Source of the DNA: Calditrichota bacterium
Lineage (GTDB): Bacteria; Zixibacteria; MSB-5A5; GN15; FEB-12
Assembly (NCBI GenBank): GCA_008501655.1
Contig: QQUK01000199.1
Span: 1 to 11,283, forward strand
DNA length: 11,283 nt
Direction: 5' to 3'
The notes under the pieces are model-generated. The model had not been told where the DNA came from. It saw nothing but the letters and a program-made list of their open reading frames with translations, and made no database searches. The position numbers and the translations under genes were made by a program. Positions 1 through 6,216 of this stretch are shown here, piece after piece (position 1 is the first letter of the stretch; every line of letters starts with the position of its first letter).

Positions 1-341
1 AATGTTATACCTCTGTCATACCAGTTTTGTGTCTGATTCATATCAAAAGGTTCTGATTCTGTTTTCGGGTCGAATTCAGGATAAGCGGCATGAAAGAGCT
101 TAGCTGCTTCGAGCATACGGGGAAATCCTAAAAAAAGGTATGATTGCAGGATTATTTCATACAGTTCTGCTGGTTTTATTTTCAGCTCTTTGGCTTTTTT
201 AAATGCAAATTCTGTCTCTTCTTTATTTTCAAAAGTGATAACAGCCGAAAAAAGAGCTAAAAAAAGCTCCTGTGACTTTGTATTGTATTGAAAAGATCCG
301 ATTTTTTCCCGTAAAAGACTGCAATTAGCTGTTAAATTCAT
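1..341 (-). CDS. CMD/AhpD-like family protein, 3' part beyond window edge
   Basis: An open frame starts at ATG 341-339 and runs off the left edge after 113 codons. Residues about 50-85 (KELKIKPAELYEIILQSYLF, then LGFPRMLEAAKLF) look like the helical core of the carboxymuconolactone decarboxylase/AhpD family, whose usual pattern is ExxEvilQ...yxGFPrxxxA. Members range from decarboxylases to peroxidase partners with a CxxC pair. No CxxC is present in the visible part; the only Cys is residue 7, so a thiol-peroxidase role is not supported here. It lies 46 bp downstream of the HtrA-like gene on the same strand, so it is probably the fourth gene of the sigma-factor operon. No convincing SD precedes the ATG, and an in-frame TTG at 356 is an alternative start. 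Family assignment moderate, function unknown. Confidence 0.6.
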   Translation of the reverse strand, partial: MNLTANCSLLREKIGSFQYNTKSQELFLALFSAVITFENKEETEFAFKKAKELKIKPAELYEIILQSYLFLGFPRMLEAAKLFHAAYPEFDPKTESEPFDMNQTQNWYDRGIT

Positions 342-387
342 AACAAGAAATAACAAAAAAACAAGCTCTTTAGCAACGTAAATTTTT

Positions 388-1557
388 CTAATTCAATTGC
401 TTAAGTCTTGATTCAAGTTCGTAAATAGTTTTTTTAAGAATTTCTATTTCTTTGATTATTGAGTCGGTAACGACATCATTTGGTGAGATTGGAGATGTTA
501 CTCCTGCAGGTAGAATCTGATATTTACCAATCGGCAAACGGACAGCAAACGCTGAATTCTGCCTGAGAATATCAAAATTAAGAATAGTACCGGGGTCGGT
601 CTTTTTAATAAAATTGGCAAGCTCGAGGGGCTGGGTTATCATTTTACCGTTGGCACGGAAAATTAAATCGTTTTCTTTCAGTCCTGCTTTTGCAGCCGGA
701 GATTTTGGGACGACTTTGGATATCAGCAAACCTTTATGTACCAATATTCGGTTCGGCTGTTGGATAGAATTTATTCTTGCTTGCAGGAGAACTTCGATCG
801 GCGGAGATATTTCAATTTCAGTTGTACTGACTCCGATATAACCGGCATTCCGGTCTCCATGATCCAACAGATAAGAAACTATTTCATCTATTTTATACGC
901 AGGGAAAGCGATACCGATTTCTGCATCCCTACCGTTTATCTCTGTGATGACTCCCATAAGTTGACCATTTAAGGTAAACAGACCACCACCTTCTGATGAG
1001 CGCGATACTGAAGCGGAAAACTGCATGGTACCATCAGTAAGATGTCCGGCACAAAAACCGATTGAAGGTGCTGCCCGTATACCGAACGAATTACCTATGG
1101 CAAGGACCATCTGTCCGGCACAAACTGAATTTTGTACCGGCTTGAACGGTTGTCCGATTTTTCTTTGTGCTTTTAACAGAGCTAATCCGGTTTGATAGTC
1201 GACACCTATTAAAATGGCTGAGACAATCTCGCCTTCAAATTTTATTTTAATATTGGAACGGTCGATGACTGATTTGGCCAGTCCGATGATAAGTCCGGTC
1301 GAATCATAAATCAGACCGGTTGAAAGAACGGTATAGATTGCTTCAGAGAGGTTTCCTGAGTAATTATTCGGATAAATAGGTTTTGATGCTTCTATAGTTA
1401 CAACAGAACGGGAGACATCATAGACTAAATCATTGAGTCCTGATTCCAGATACGTCAGCGAGTTCTCTTCTGAGAAAGCTGAGGGAGAAAAAAAGACCGC
1501 CGTGAAAGCTACTAAAAGGACTTCAACGACGGTCAGATGTAAAACTTTCTTTAGCAT
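388..1557 (-). CDS. HtrA/DegP-like PDZ protein with a lost catalytic triad (pseudo-protease)
   Basis: This is a 389-residue secreted protein. Residues 1-29 form a signal peptide (LLVAFTAVFFSPSAFS, cleavage probably before EE). Residues about 45-230 follow the trypsin-like HtrA fold: GLIYDSTGLI, then VDYQTGLALLK, then AIGNSFG and RSSEGGGLFTLNG. Compared with HtrA (TNNHVV, TDLAVLK, GNSGGPL), the catalytic His is Lys95, the Asp is Gly124 and the Ser is Glu189. Proteolysis is therefore not expected. Residues about 238-345 form one PDZ domain (SPAAKAGLKENDLIFRANGK), and residues 362-388 look like a short coiled coil. Cys146 and Cys169 could pair in the periplasm. SD GGAG (1568-1565) sits 7 nt before the ATG, and the start overlaps the anti-sigma stop by one base (TAATG). 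I infer a sensor or scaffold for the anti-sigma factor, by analogy with MucD and DegS, which sit in or act on similar systems. Confidence 0.85.
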   Translation of the reverse strand: MLKKVLHLTVVEVLLVAFTAVFFSPSAFSEENSLTYLESGLNDLVYDVSRSVVTIEASKPIYPNNYSGNLSEAIYTVLSTGLIYDSTGLIIGLAKSVIDRSNIKIKFEGEIVSAILIGVDYQTGLALLKAQRKIGQPFKPVQNSVCAGQMVLAIGNSFGIRAAPSIGFCAGHLTDGTMQFSASVSRSSEGGGLFTLNGQLMGVITEINGRDAEIGIAFPAYKIDEIVSYLLDHGDRNAGYIGVSTTEIEISPPIEVLLQARINSIQQPNRILVHKGLLISKVVPKSPAAKAGLKENDLIFRANGKMITQPLELANFIKKTDPGTILNFDILRQNSAFAVRLPIGKYQILPAGVTSPISPNDVVTDSIIKEIEILKKTIYELESRLKQLN

Positions 1558-2267
1558 TAATAGTCTCCGGAATCCTCCTTGACGTTGTTGGTATTCGGTA
1601 CAATGTAGACTTTATAAACCGGTCTTACATGGTAGTAGGAGACATCAAAGGGGATTGGACATTGTTTTCTGGTCTGAACCGAAGCGAGTGTCGAGTTTTG
1701 CGGAGAAGCGAATGAACCTGCTTTAGTCAGATTATTGGAAATATTCTGAACTCTTTCGGCTCTTCTCATCTGATCGTTTAATGACCAGTTTTTATTGAGA
1801 TTAATGGTCATATTCGGATTATCGATCGGGGTAACGTACATATAGCTGTCATCAAGCTGTTTACTTGAAGCATTCGGCATCGCTGATGCAAACTGTTGTG
1901 TCTGTACCGGTGTTGTGTCCGGCTGCATGACAAATGCGGTGACTACAACGGCAAGCATGGCGGTAATTACCGACGGCAGGACTCTTCCCCGGGTTAAAAC
2001 CGGAGGACGCGAGGGCATATATGCTTTTGTACGGGTCTCAGCAAAACGTTCCTGAGCAATTCTATTTAAGAGGGCATCGTTGAATTTGTCGGAGACTTTC
2101 AACGACCCAATATCTGATTTTACATTATTCAAAGAATAATATATTGCTTCTTCCTTGCGGCATCCGGAACAGTCAGAGAGATGTTCATCAATAACAAGTC
2201 TCTTTCTTCCGGTTAACTCACCATTACAGTAGGCCGACAGGTAAGAGCGTACTTTTTGACAACGCAT
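1557..2267 (-). CDS. Transmembrane zinc-finger (ZAS/zf-HC2) anti-sigma factor
   Basis: This 236-residue protein is predicted to hold the adjacent ECF sigma factor at the inner membrane. The N-terminal 1-40 has the ZAS/zf-HC2 signature: Cys3, LSAYCNGEL, then HLSDCSGC giving His29, Cys33 and Cys36. One transmembrane helix lies at about 97-114 (LPSVITAMLAVVVTAFVM), so residues 115-236 should be periplasmic. That part is polar, rich in Asn and Gln, and ends in an aromatic stretch (VSYYHVRPVYKVYIVP); I do not recognise a domain in it. It contains a single Cys (203). The start is well fixed: SD GGAGAG (2278-2273) is 5 nt from the ATG, and Cys3 falls where the family expects it. The first 14 codons overlap the end of the sigma gene by 44 bp, which suggests coupled translation and fixed stoichiometry. 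No RseP-type cleavage site could be judged by eye. Confidence 0.88.
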   Translation of the reverse strand: MRCQKVRSYLSAYCNGELTGRKRLVIDEHLSDCSGCRKEEAIYYSLNNVKSDIGSLKVSDKFNDALLNRIAQERFAETRTKAYMPSRPPVLTRGRVLPSVITAMLAVVVTAFVMQPDTTPVQTQQFASAMPNASSKQLDDSYMYVTPIDNPNMTINLNKNWSLNDQMRRAERVQNISNNLTKAGSFASPQNSTLASVQTRKQCPIPFDVSYYHVRPVYKVYIVPNTNNVKEDSGDY

Positions 2268-2826
2268 TATAACTCTCCAATTTTGGCTGTAATTTATCTC
2301 TGAGCATCATTCGTGCTCTGTTCACTCTTGATTTTACAGTACCAAGAGGAACTGATAATATTTTAGCTACTTCTTCATACGGTAATTCCTGAATATCTCT
2401 GAGCATAAAAGCTGTTCGATATTTTTCAGGGAGATCCTCAATGGCTTTTTTCAAGACTTCGGGAAGTCTCGACGGTAATTTCATTTCAACTGAAAATTCA
2501 GCTTCATTACCCTGCATTTCGGATATGTCATAAAATTTGAATTTTTTTCTCTTTCTTAATTCATTTCTCGCCAGATTCAAGGCTATCGTATAAATCCAGG
2601 TAGAAAAACAGTGCTGAAAATTAAACGACTGCCTGTGCTGATAAACTCTGACAAATGTTTCCTGAACAACATCTTCGGCTTCTTCGGTAGAAGAAAGCAT
2701 GCGACCGATGACGTTCATTAAACGATCTTTGTATCGATTTACCATCTCATTAAATGAGACCATATCGCCATTCTGAATTTTCTTCATCAGGGCAAAATCG
2801 ATATCTTTTTCTGTCGTTTTACTCAT
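2224..2826 (-). CDS. ECF-family RNA polymerase sigma factor (RpoE-like)
   Basis: This is a 200-residue ECF sigma factor. Region 2 spans about residues 24-96: FNEMVNRYKDRLMNVIGRML, EEAEDVVQETFVRVYQ, and FSTWIYTIALNLARNELRKR, which bind core polymerase and the -10 element. Region 4 spans about 122-176 with DLPEKYRTAFMLRDIQELPY followed by the helix-turn-helix EEVAKILSVPLGTVKSRVNR for -35 recognition. Group assignment beyond RpoE-like is not possible by eye. Residues 178-200 form a short tail beyond region 4 (ending LSKSTLLPVGLL), whose DNA also encodes the start of the anti-sigma factor in another frame. An AAGG SD ends 8 nt before the ATG. It is the first gene of the operon; the upstream GGAACTT box suggests it transcribes itself. 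The linked envelope genes suggest a cell-envelope stress regulon, which is inference. Confidence 0.93.
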   Translation of the reverse strand: MSKTTEKDIDFALMKKIQNGDMVSFNEMVNRYKDRLMNVIGRMLSSTEEAEDVVQETFVRVYQHRQSFNFQHCFSTWIYTIALNLARNELRKRKKFKFYDISEMQGNEAEFSVEMKLPSRLPEVLKKAIEDLPEKYRTAFMLRDIQELPYEEVAKILSVPLGTVKSRVNRARMMLRDKLQPKLESYNALSKSTLLPVGLL

Positions 2827-2857
2827 ATGTTCTACCTTAATTTAAGTCGTTTAATAA

Positions 2858-2885
2858 TAGTACTAATGAAAACCAAAAAAGTTCC
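2858..2885 (-). promoter_or_regulatory. Candidate ECF-type autoregulatory promoter of the sigma gene
   Basis: On the minus strand GGAACTT (2885-2879) is followed after exactly 16 nt by TACTA (2862-2858), about 32 nt before the sigma start codon. The -35 box equals the classical RpoE-type GGAACTT, and the 16-nt spacing matches that family. The -10 resembles the family's usual TCTGA only weakly. Autoregulation is common for ECF operons. Inference from motif and position only. Confidence 0.5.
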
Positions 2886-2945
2886 CAAAAATCTATTTCG
2901 GCCGGTATGTACTATCTTATTGTTTTACAATACGTTATATAAATT

Positions 2946-2974
2946 AATATACAATTATTCAACTTTTTTGTCAA
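2946..2974 (-). promoter_or_regulatory. Sigma70-type promoter for the sigma/anti-sigma operon
   Basis: Minus strand TTGACA (2974-2969), a 17-nt spacer and TATATT (2951-2946) make a near-consensus housekeeping promoter. Transcription would begin near 2939, leaving about 110 nt of leader before the sigma ATG and passing through the ECF-type promoter. This would give basal expression of the operon. Confidence 0.65.
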
Positions 2975-2996
2975 TTATATATATTCTTCTTATATC
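2968..2996 (+). promoter_or_regulatory. Sigma70-type promoter for the pabBC operon
   Basis: Plus strand TTGTCA (2968-2973), a 17-nt spacer and TATATC (2991-2996). Its -35 occupies the same bases as the -35 of the divergent sigma-operon promoter. The start point would be near 3003, just ahead of the AAGGAG at 3006-3011. The surrounding DNA is very AT-rich, so chance matches are possible. Confidence 0.5.
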
Positions 2997-3021
2997 GTTG
3001 CCGGTAAGGAGCTTAGAGTAA

Positions 3022-3066
3022 ATGCTTGACTTTGGGGCTAAAAAATATAGCTTTCCTGCTGTATGA
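3022..3066 (+). CDS. Possible 14-codon leader ORF coupled to pabB
   Basis: ATG 3022-3024 is preceded by AAGGAG (3006-3011) with a 10-nt gap, a good ribosome site. The frame encodes MLDFGAKKYSFPAV and stops at TGA 3064-3066, which overlaps the pabB ATG (3063-3065) as ATGA. pabB itself has no SD-like sequence just upstream (the preceding bases are pyrimidine-rich), so ribosomes finishing this ORF may start pabB. There is no run of Trp or other obvious regulatory codons. It could equally be an accidental reading frame downstream of a misplaced SD. A real peptide product is not claimed. Confidence 0.4.
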   Translation: MLDFGAKKYSFPAV

Positions 3067-4379
3067 AACCTGTTTACAACAAAACAACAAGATTAGCTGA
3101 GATTTCGGGAATTTCGCCATTCGAAATTGTTAAAAGATATGCCAATAAACCCGGTACAATCTGGCTCGATTCGACTTTAACATTTGGTGACCGGGGTAAG
3201 ATGAGTTTTATCGGTTTAAATCCGGTTGCCCGGATTTCTCAGATGGGTAACGGTATTGCAATCAAATCTCAGAGAAATGATCTGACTATATTAAACTCAG
3301 GGAATATTTTTGATATAGTTGAAAACTGTGTCACGACCTCCAACTTGACAGCGGTTGGATATATTTCATATGAGGCGATGTATCCAGGTCTTGAATTGAC
3401 ACCTAAAGTAAAACCTGAGATTCCTGAAATTTCTTTTTATTTTTATGACGATATTCTGAGATACAGTCATGTTACCGATTCATTTGAAAATGAAAACCTG
3501 ATAGCTGACTTTGTAGATGTACCAAGTGGGATATATGACCCGAAATTTGAAACAAGACCACGACTTGTCGATGCCCAGCCAAAAGCATATTATATTAAAA
3601 ATGTAAAAAAGATTCAGGAGCATATCAAAGAAGGGGATATTTATCAAGCAAATTATACAACCCGTTTTAATGTTGTCTCTCAGGAAGATCCTTTTTCTGT
3701 TTACCGGAACCTCAGAGATTTAAACCCGGCTCCGTATGGTGCTTACCTGAATTATGGTGACTTCCACATCCTCTCTTCCTCACCGGAACGGATGTTTAAA
3801 AAAGATAATAACAAAATCTCATCTTCACCTATTAAAGGGACAATTGAGCTTGGTCAAACTGAAGATGAACAGAAGAGAAACCTCCAAACCCTGGTTGAGT
3901 CAGCAAAAGATAAAGCTGAGCTTCTGATGATTGTTGATCTCATCCGAAATGACTTAGGGCGAATATCCAAAAAAGGGAGTGTGCATGTTGATGCGATATA
4001 CAAGCCGGAGATTTACTCTTCATTGATCCATCTCGTTTCCGATATCTCATCTGAATTAGAAGCAGATGTTACTTTTCCTGATATTGCTCAGTCACTTTTT
4101 CCCGGAGGTTCTATAACCGGGACCCCAAAACGGAGGGCGGTAGAGATACTCTCAGAGCTTGAACATCTCCCCCGTTCCGTTTACACCGGATGTATCGGGT
4201 ATATCGATAAAGATTCAGCTGATTTTAACATAGCAATCCGCACTATGTATCATAAAAAAAGTCATTATTATATCCATGCCGGTGGCGGTATTATCGCTGA
4301 CAGCGACCCTGAATCAGAATATCATGAAATGATGCTTAAAGCAAAAAACCTCTTAAGAGCAGTCGGTATCGATGACTAA
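3063..4379 (+). CDS. pabB: Aminodeoxychorismate synthase component I
   Basis: This 438-residue enzyme of the chorismate-binding (TrpE/PabB/MenF) family should convert chorismate plus ammonia to 4-amino-4-deoxychorismate in cytoplasmic folate synthesis. The catalytic core is complete: IKEGDIYQANYTTRF (188-202), SSSPERMF (238-245), PIKGT (256-260), DLIRNDLGR (292-300), FPGGSITGTPKRRAVEILSE (346-365) and HAGGGIIADSDPESEYHEM (405-423). Lys258 in PIKGT is the mark of PabB; TrpE has Ala there. It starts near FEIVKRY and is close to the usual length for PabB, with no fused PabA or PabC domain. The amidotransferase partner PabA is not in the window. The start codon lacks its own SD and overlaps the possible leader ORF. 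The gene overlaps pabC by 8 bp, so the two are surely cotranscribed. Confidence 0.93.
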   Translation: MKPVYNKTTRLAEISGISPFEIVKRYANKPGTIWLDSTLTFGDRGKMSFIGLNPVARISQMGNGIAIKSQRNDLTILNSGNIFDIVENCVTTSNLTAVGYISYEAMYPGLELTPKVKPEIPEISFYFYDDILRYSHVTDSFENENLIADFVDVPSGIYDPKFETRPRLVDAQPKAYYIKNVKKIQEHIKEGDIYQANYTTRFNVVSQEDPFSVYRNLRDLNPAPYGAYLNYGDFHILSSSPERMFKKDNNKISSSPIKGTIELGQTEDEQKRNLQTLVESAKDKAELLMIVDLIRNDLGRISKKGSVHVDAIYKPEIYSSLIHLVSDISSELEADVTFPDIAQSLFPGGSITGTPKRRAVEILSELEHLPRSVYTGCIGYIDKDSADFNIAIRTMYHKKSHYYIHAGGGIIADSDPESEYHEMMLKAKNLLRAVGIDD

Positions 4380-5223
4380 AAAACTTAAAACAGTAACGAC
4401 AATAAATGGTAAGTTTGTCAAACGGGGTGATGATAAAATCTCCGTGTTTGATAATTCACTTTTGTATGCGGAAGGTCTTTTTGAGACATTCTTAGCTGTT
4501 GAGAATGAGATTGTATTTTTAAAGGAGCATCTCAATCGGCTGTACAAAGGAGCCAAAGTGATGGGTTTGAAAATTCCGGTAGATAAATCAACACTTCAGG
4601 AATGGATGCTTAAAACGGTAGATAAACATCCTGACAGAATTAAAAAGCTCCGTCTTACCTTGACATCGGGTGAAGCTGCCCGATGGGTTGGTGTTCAGGG
4701 TCAGCAGCAGGTTATCCTCTCCGCATCACCGCACACGATGCCGACGAAACCTTTCAGACTTCATGTCTCAGAGTTCAGGGTAGACCAGAATTCAGTCTTC
4801 CGCAGAATTAAGACATTATCGTATGCAATCCATGCTGTTGCGCTCAGTCAGGCAAAAAAGATGAAATGTGATGATGCTTTACTGTTAAATGAAAAAAATC
4901 ATGTAGCCGAAGTTACTTCGGCAAATATTTTCTGGCTCTCGCAAGGAAAGATTTATACTCCGCCGATAGATGCAGGCTGTCTTGAGGGGATTACCCGTTC
5001 TCTTGTCTTCAAAATCTCAAAAAAGTTAAAACTGCCGATAATCGAAAAAAACTGTACGTTAAAAACTTTACTGAAAGCGGATGAAATATTCATCTCCAGC
5101 TCATTAAAGCTGGTTATCCCGGTTTCTGAGATACTTTTTGAAAATAAGCTTCATAAGCTTCCCCGGGGAAAGGTATCACAACAAATCCGTTCTGAGTTCG
5201 CTAAACTACTTCATCTCCCTTAA
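4372..5223 (+). CDS. pabC: Aminodeoxychorismate lyase, class IV PLP enzyme
   Basis: This 283-residue fold-type IV PLP protein probably splits aminodeoxychorismate into 4-aminobenzoate and pyruvate. The N-terminal INGKF...ISVFDNSLLYAEGLFETF (about 11-40) and the EHLNRL segment (52-57) are typical of the family. Lys147 in RRIKTLSYAIHAV is the Schiff-base lysine. DDALLLNEKNHVAEVTSANIF (167-187) carries Glu180, which contacts the pyridine nitrogen, followed by the conserved Asn. GCLEGITRSLVF (about 207-218) binds the cofactor phosphate. The same family includes branched-chain and D-amino-acid aminotransferases, and sequence alone separates these poorly. The 8-bp overlap with pabB makes the lyase assignment the best one. 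No strong SD precedes the ATG, consistent with coupling to pabB. Confidence 0.85.
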   Translation: MTKKLKTVTTINGKFVKRGDDKISVFDNSLLYAEGLFETFLAVENEIVFLKEHLNRLYKGAKVMGLKIPVDKSTLQEWMLKTVDKHPDRIKKLRLTLTSGEAARWVGVQGQQQVILSASPHTMPTKPFRLHVSEFRVDQNSVFRRIKTLSYAIHAVALSQAKKMKCDDALLLNEKNHVAEVTSANIFWLSQGKIYTPPIDAGCLEGITRSLVFKISKKLKLPIIEKNCTLKTLLKADEIFISSSLKLVIPVSEILFENKLHKLPRGKVSQQIRSEFAKLLHLP

Positions 5224-5234
5224 AAGTTGTCATA

Positions 5235-5254
5235 TCAATTTGTTTTTAAATTGA
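5235..5254. repeat. Inverted repeat overlapping the -35 of the barrel-protein promoter
   Basis: TCAATTT (5235-5241) and AAATTGA (5248-5254) are perfect 7-bp arms separated by 6 nt. The right arm enters the TTGACA box at 5251. It could be an operator, or a weak hairpin after pabC. AT-rich, so chance is a real possibility. Confidence 0.35.
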
Positions 5255-5280
5255 CATAAGAATCAGAACTTTTCTATCAT
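5251..5280 (+). promoter_or_regulatory. Sigma70-type promoter for the outer-membrane protein gene
   Basis: TTGACA (5251-5256), an 18-nt spacer and TATCAT (5275-5280). Transcription would begin near 5287, about 30 nt before the ATG at 5317. The SD AAGGA (5306-5310) is 6 nt from that ATG. This makes the gene a separate unit from pabBC. Confidence 0.6.
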
Positions 5281-5294
5281 AAAGAGGTATGATA
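5275..5294. repeat. Inverted repeat across the -10 and start point, operator-like
   Basis: TATCATA (5275-5281) and TATGATA (5288-5294) are perfect 7-bp arms with a 6-nt spacer. They cover the -10 box and the expected start point, a typical place for a repressor. Its centre lies exactly 40 bp from that of the repeat at 5235-5254, which has the same 7-6-7 geometry. Confidence 0.4.
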
Positions 5295-5316
5295 TAAATA
5301 TAGAAAAGGAATTCTT

Positions 5317-6120
5317 ATGAAAAAAATATTACTGCTTATTCTTCCGTTAATGTTACTTCTGCATCCTCCTGCAAAAAGCCAAACTGAAATAGTTACTTCG
5401 ATGTACAACATCCCTCCCCGCTGGTTAGTCGACTTACCGACAGCCGGTACCCTGCCGAGAGGTTATTACGACTTAGGATTCAGAATTTATCCGGGGGGTG
5501 GAGCGATTTCGAGTACCAACATTGGTCTTTCAAACAGATTTCAATTAGGTATCTCTTACGGCGGAGAAAAAATTCTTTCGAATGATTCACCGGATTGGAA
5601 TCCGGGAATTGAGTTCGGACTAAAATTCCGGCTGGTTGATGAGATGGAATATTTCCCGGCTATTACTTTTGGATTTTCTTCGCAGGGTAACGGTGCTTAT
5701 AATACCAGATTTCAGCGTTATACATTTAAATCACGCGGGTTTTATGTGGTGGCATCACGGTCATTCTATTTTTATCAATGGACTTCGGGGTGGCATTTTG
5801 GAATCAACTATACACAGGAAAATGAAGTCGACAAAGAGGACGATATCAACTTTTTCTTAGGTTTTGATGCAACGTTTAAATATAATCTCGCCCTGATTGC
5901 TGAATATGATGTTGCTATAAATGATGATAAATCGACTTTACCAAATGATTCGTCAAACTATTTTGGCGGTAAAGGACGCGGTTATTTTAATATCGGAGTG
6001 AAATGGCTGTTTACCGATAATCTGGAACTTGAAGCGATTGTCAAAGATATGTTTATCAACCGGCGGGAATCGACTGCGGTGACCCGTGAGATTCGGATAA
6101 ATTATATTGATAGTTTTTAG
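5317..6120 (+). CDS. Predicted outer-membrane beta-barrel protein of unknown function
   Basis: This 267-residue protein has a signal peptide (residues 1-21: Lys-Lys, then a Leu-rich core, ending AKSQ). The rest alternates polar and aromatic or hydrophobic residues in short strands: YYDLGFRIYPGGG, FQLGISYGGEKI, PGIEFGLKFRLV, FPAITFGFSS, GFYVVASRSFYFY, WHFGINYTQE, NFFLGFDATFKY, ALIAEYDVAIN, GYFNIGVKWLF, LELEAIVKDMF and EIRINYIDSF. These fit a barrel of about 10-12 strands, and the terminal Phe is the usual Bam-type ending. The pattern LPTAGTLPRGYYDL recalls uncharacterised conserved proteins of FCB bacteria, from memory only. No enzyme motif is visible. It is a single-gene unit with its own promoter and a terminator just downstream. 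A porin or structural role is possible but not shown. Confidence 0.8.
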   Translation: MKKILLLILPLMLLLHPPAKSQTEIVTSMYNIPPRWLVDLPTAGTLPRGYYDLGFRIYPGGGAISSTNIGLSNRFQLGISYGGEKILSNDSPDWNPGIEFGLKFRLVDEMEYFPAITFGFSSQGNGAYNTRFQRYTFKSRGFYVVASRSFYFYQWTSGWHFGINYTQENEVDKEDDINFFLGFDATFKYNLALIAEYDVAINDDKSTLPNDSSNYFGGKGRGYFNIGVKWLFTDNLELEAIVKDMFINRRESTAVTREIRINYIDSF

Positions 6121-6130
6121 AATAAATTAG

Positions 6131-6168
6131 AAACTGTCAGGAAAGGGTTCCTGACGGCGCAGTTAAAA
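6131..6168 (+). repeat. 38-bp hairpin element, copy 1
   Basis: GTCAGGAA (6136-6143) and TTCCTGAC (6148-6155) form an 8-bp stem with a 4-nt loop. AACT (6132-6135) and AGTT (6161-6164) extend it past a 5-nt GGCGC bulge on the 3' side. A copy at 7949-7986 matches at 35 of 38 positions, and the three differences keep the fold (two in loop or bulge, one A-to-G giving a U-G pair). It lies 11 nt after the barrel-protein stop and runs straight into the terminator hairpin. Confidence 0.75.
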
Positions 6169-6200
6169 AAGTCACCTTATGAAACATAAGGTGACTTTTT
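6166..6200. terminator. Bidirectional intrinsic terminator between convergent genes
   Basis: The arms 6166-6181 (AAAAAGTCACCTTATG) and 6185-6200 are perfectly complementary over 16 bp with a 3-nt AAA loop. The stem ends in A and T tracts that give a U-run in either direction. It sits between the barrel-protein gene (plus) and the lipoprotein gene (minus), and can serve both. Confidence 0.88.
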
Positions 6201-6216
6201 AATTGAATGATTTGAT

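Noticed and set aside
614..972. Plus-strand open frames inside the HtrA-like gene
   Set aside because: They are shadows of the HtrA-like gene, with no SD and no recognisable product.
2827..3021. Open frame of 64 codons on the plus strand in the divergent promoter region
   Set aside because: It has no SD, the product is a low-complexity Leu/Ile/Tyr string expected of AT-rich DNA, and it lies over the promoters of both flanking operons.
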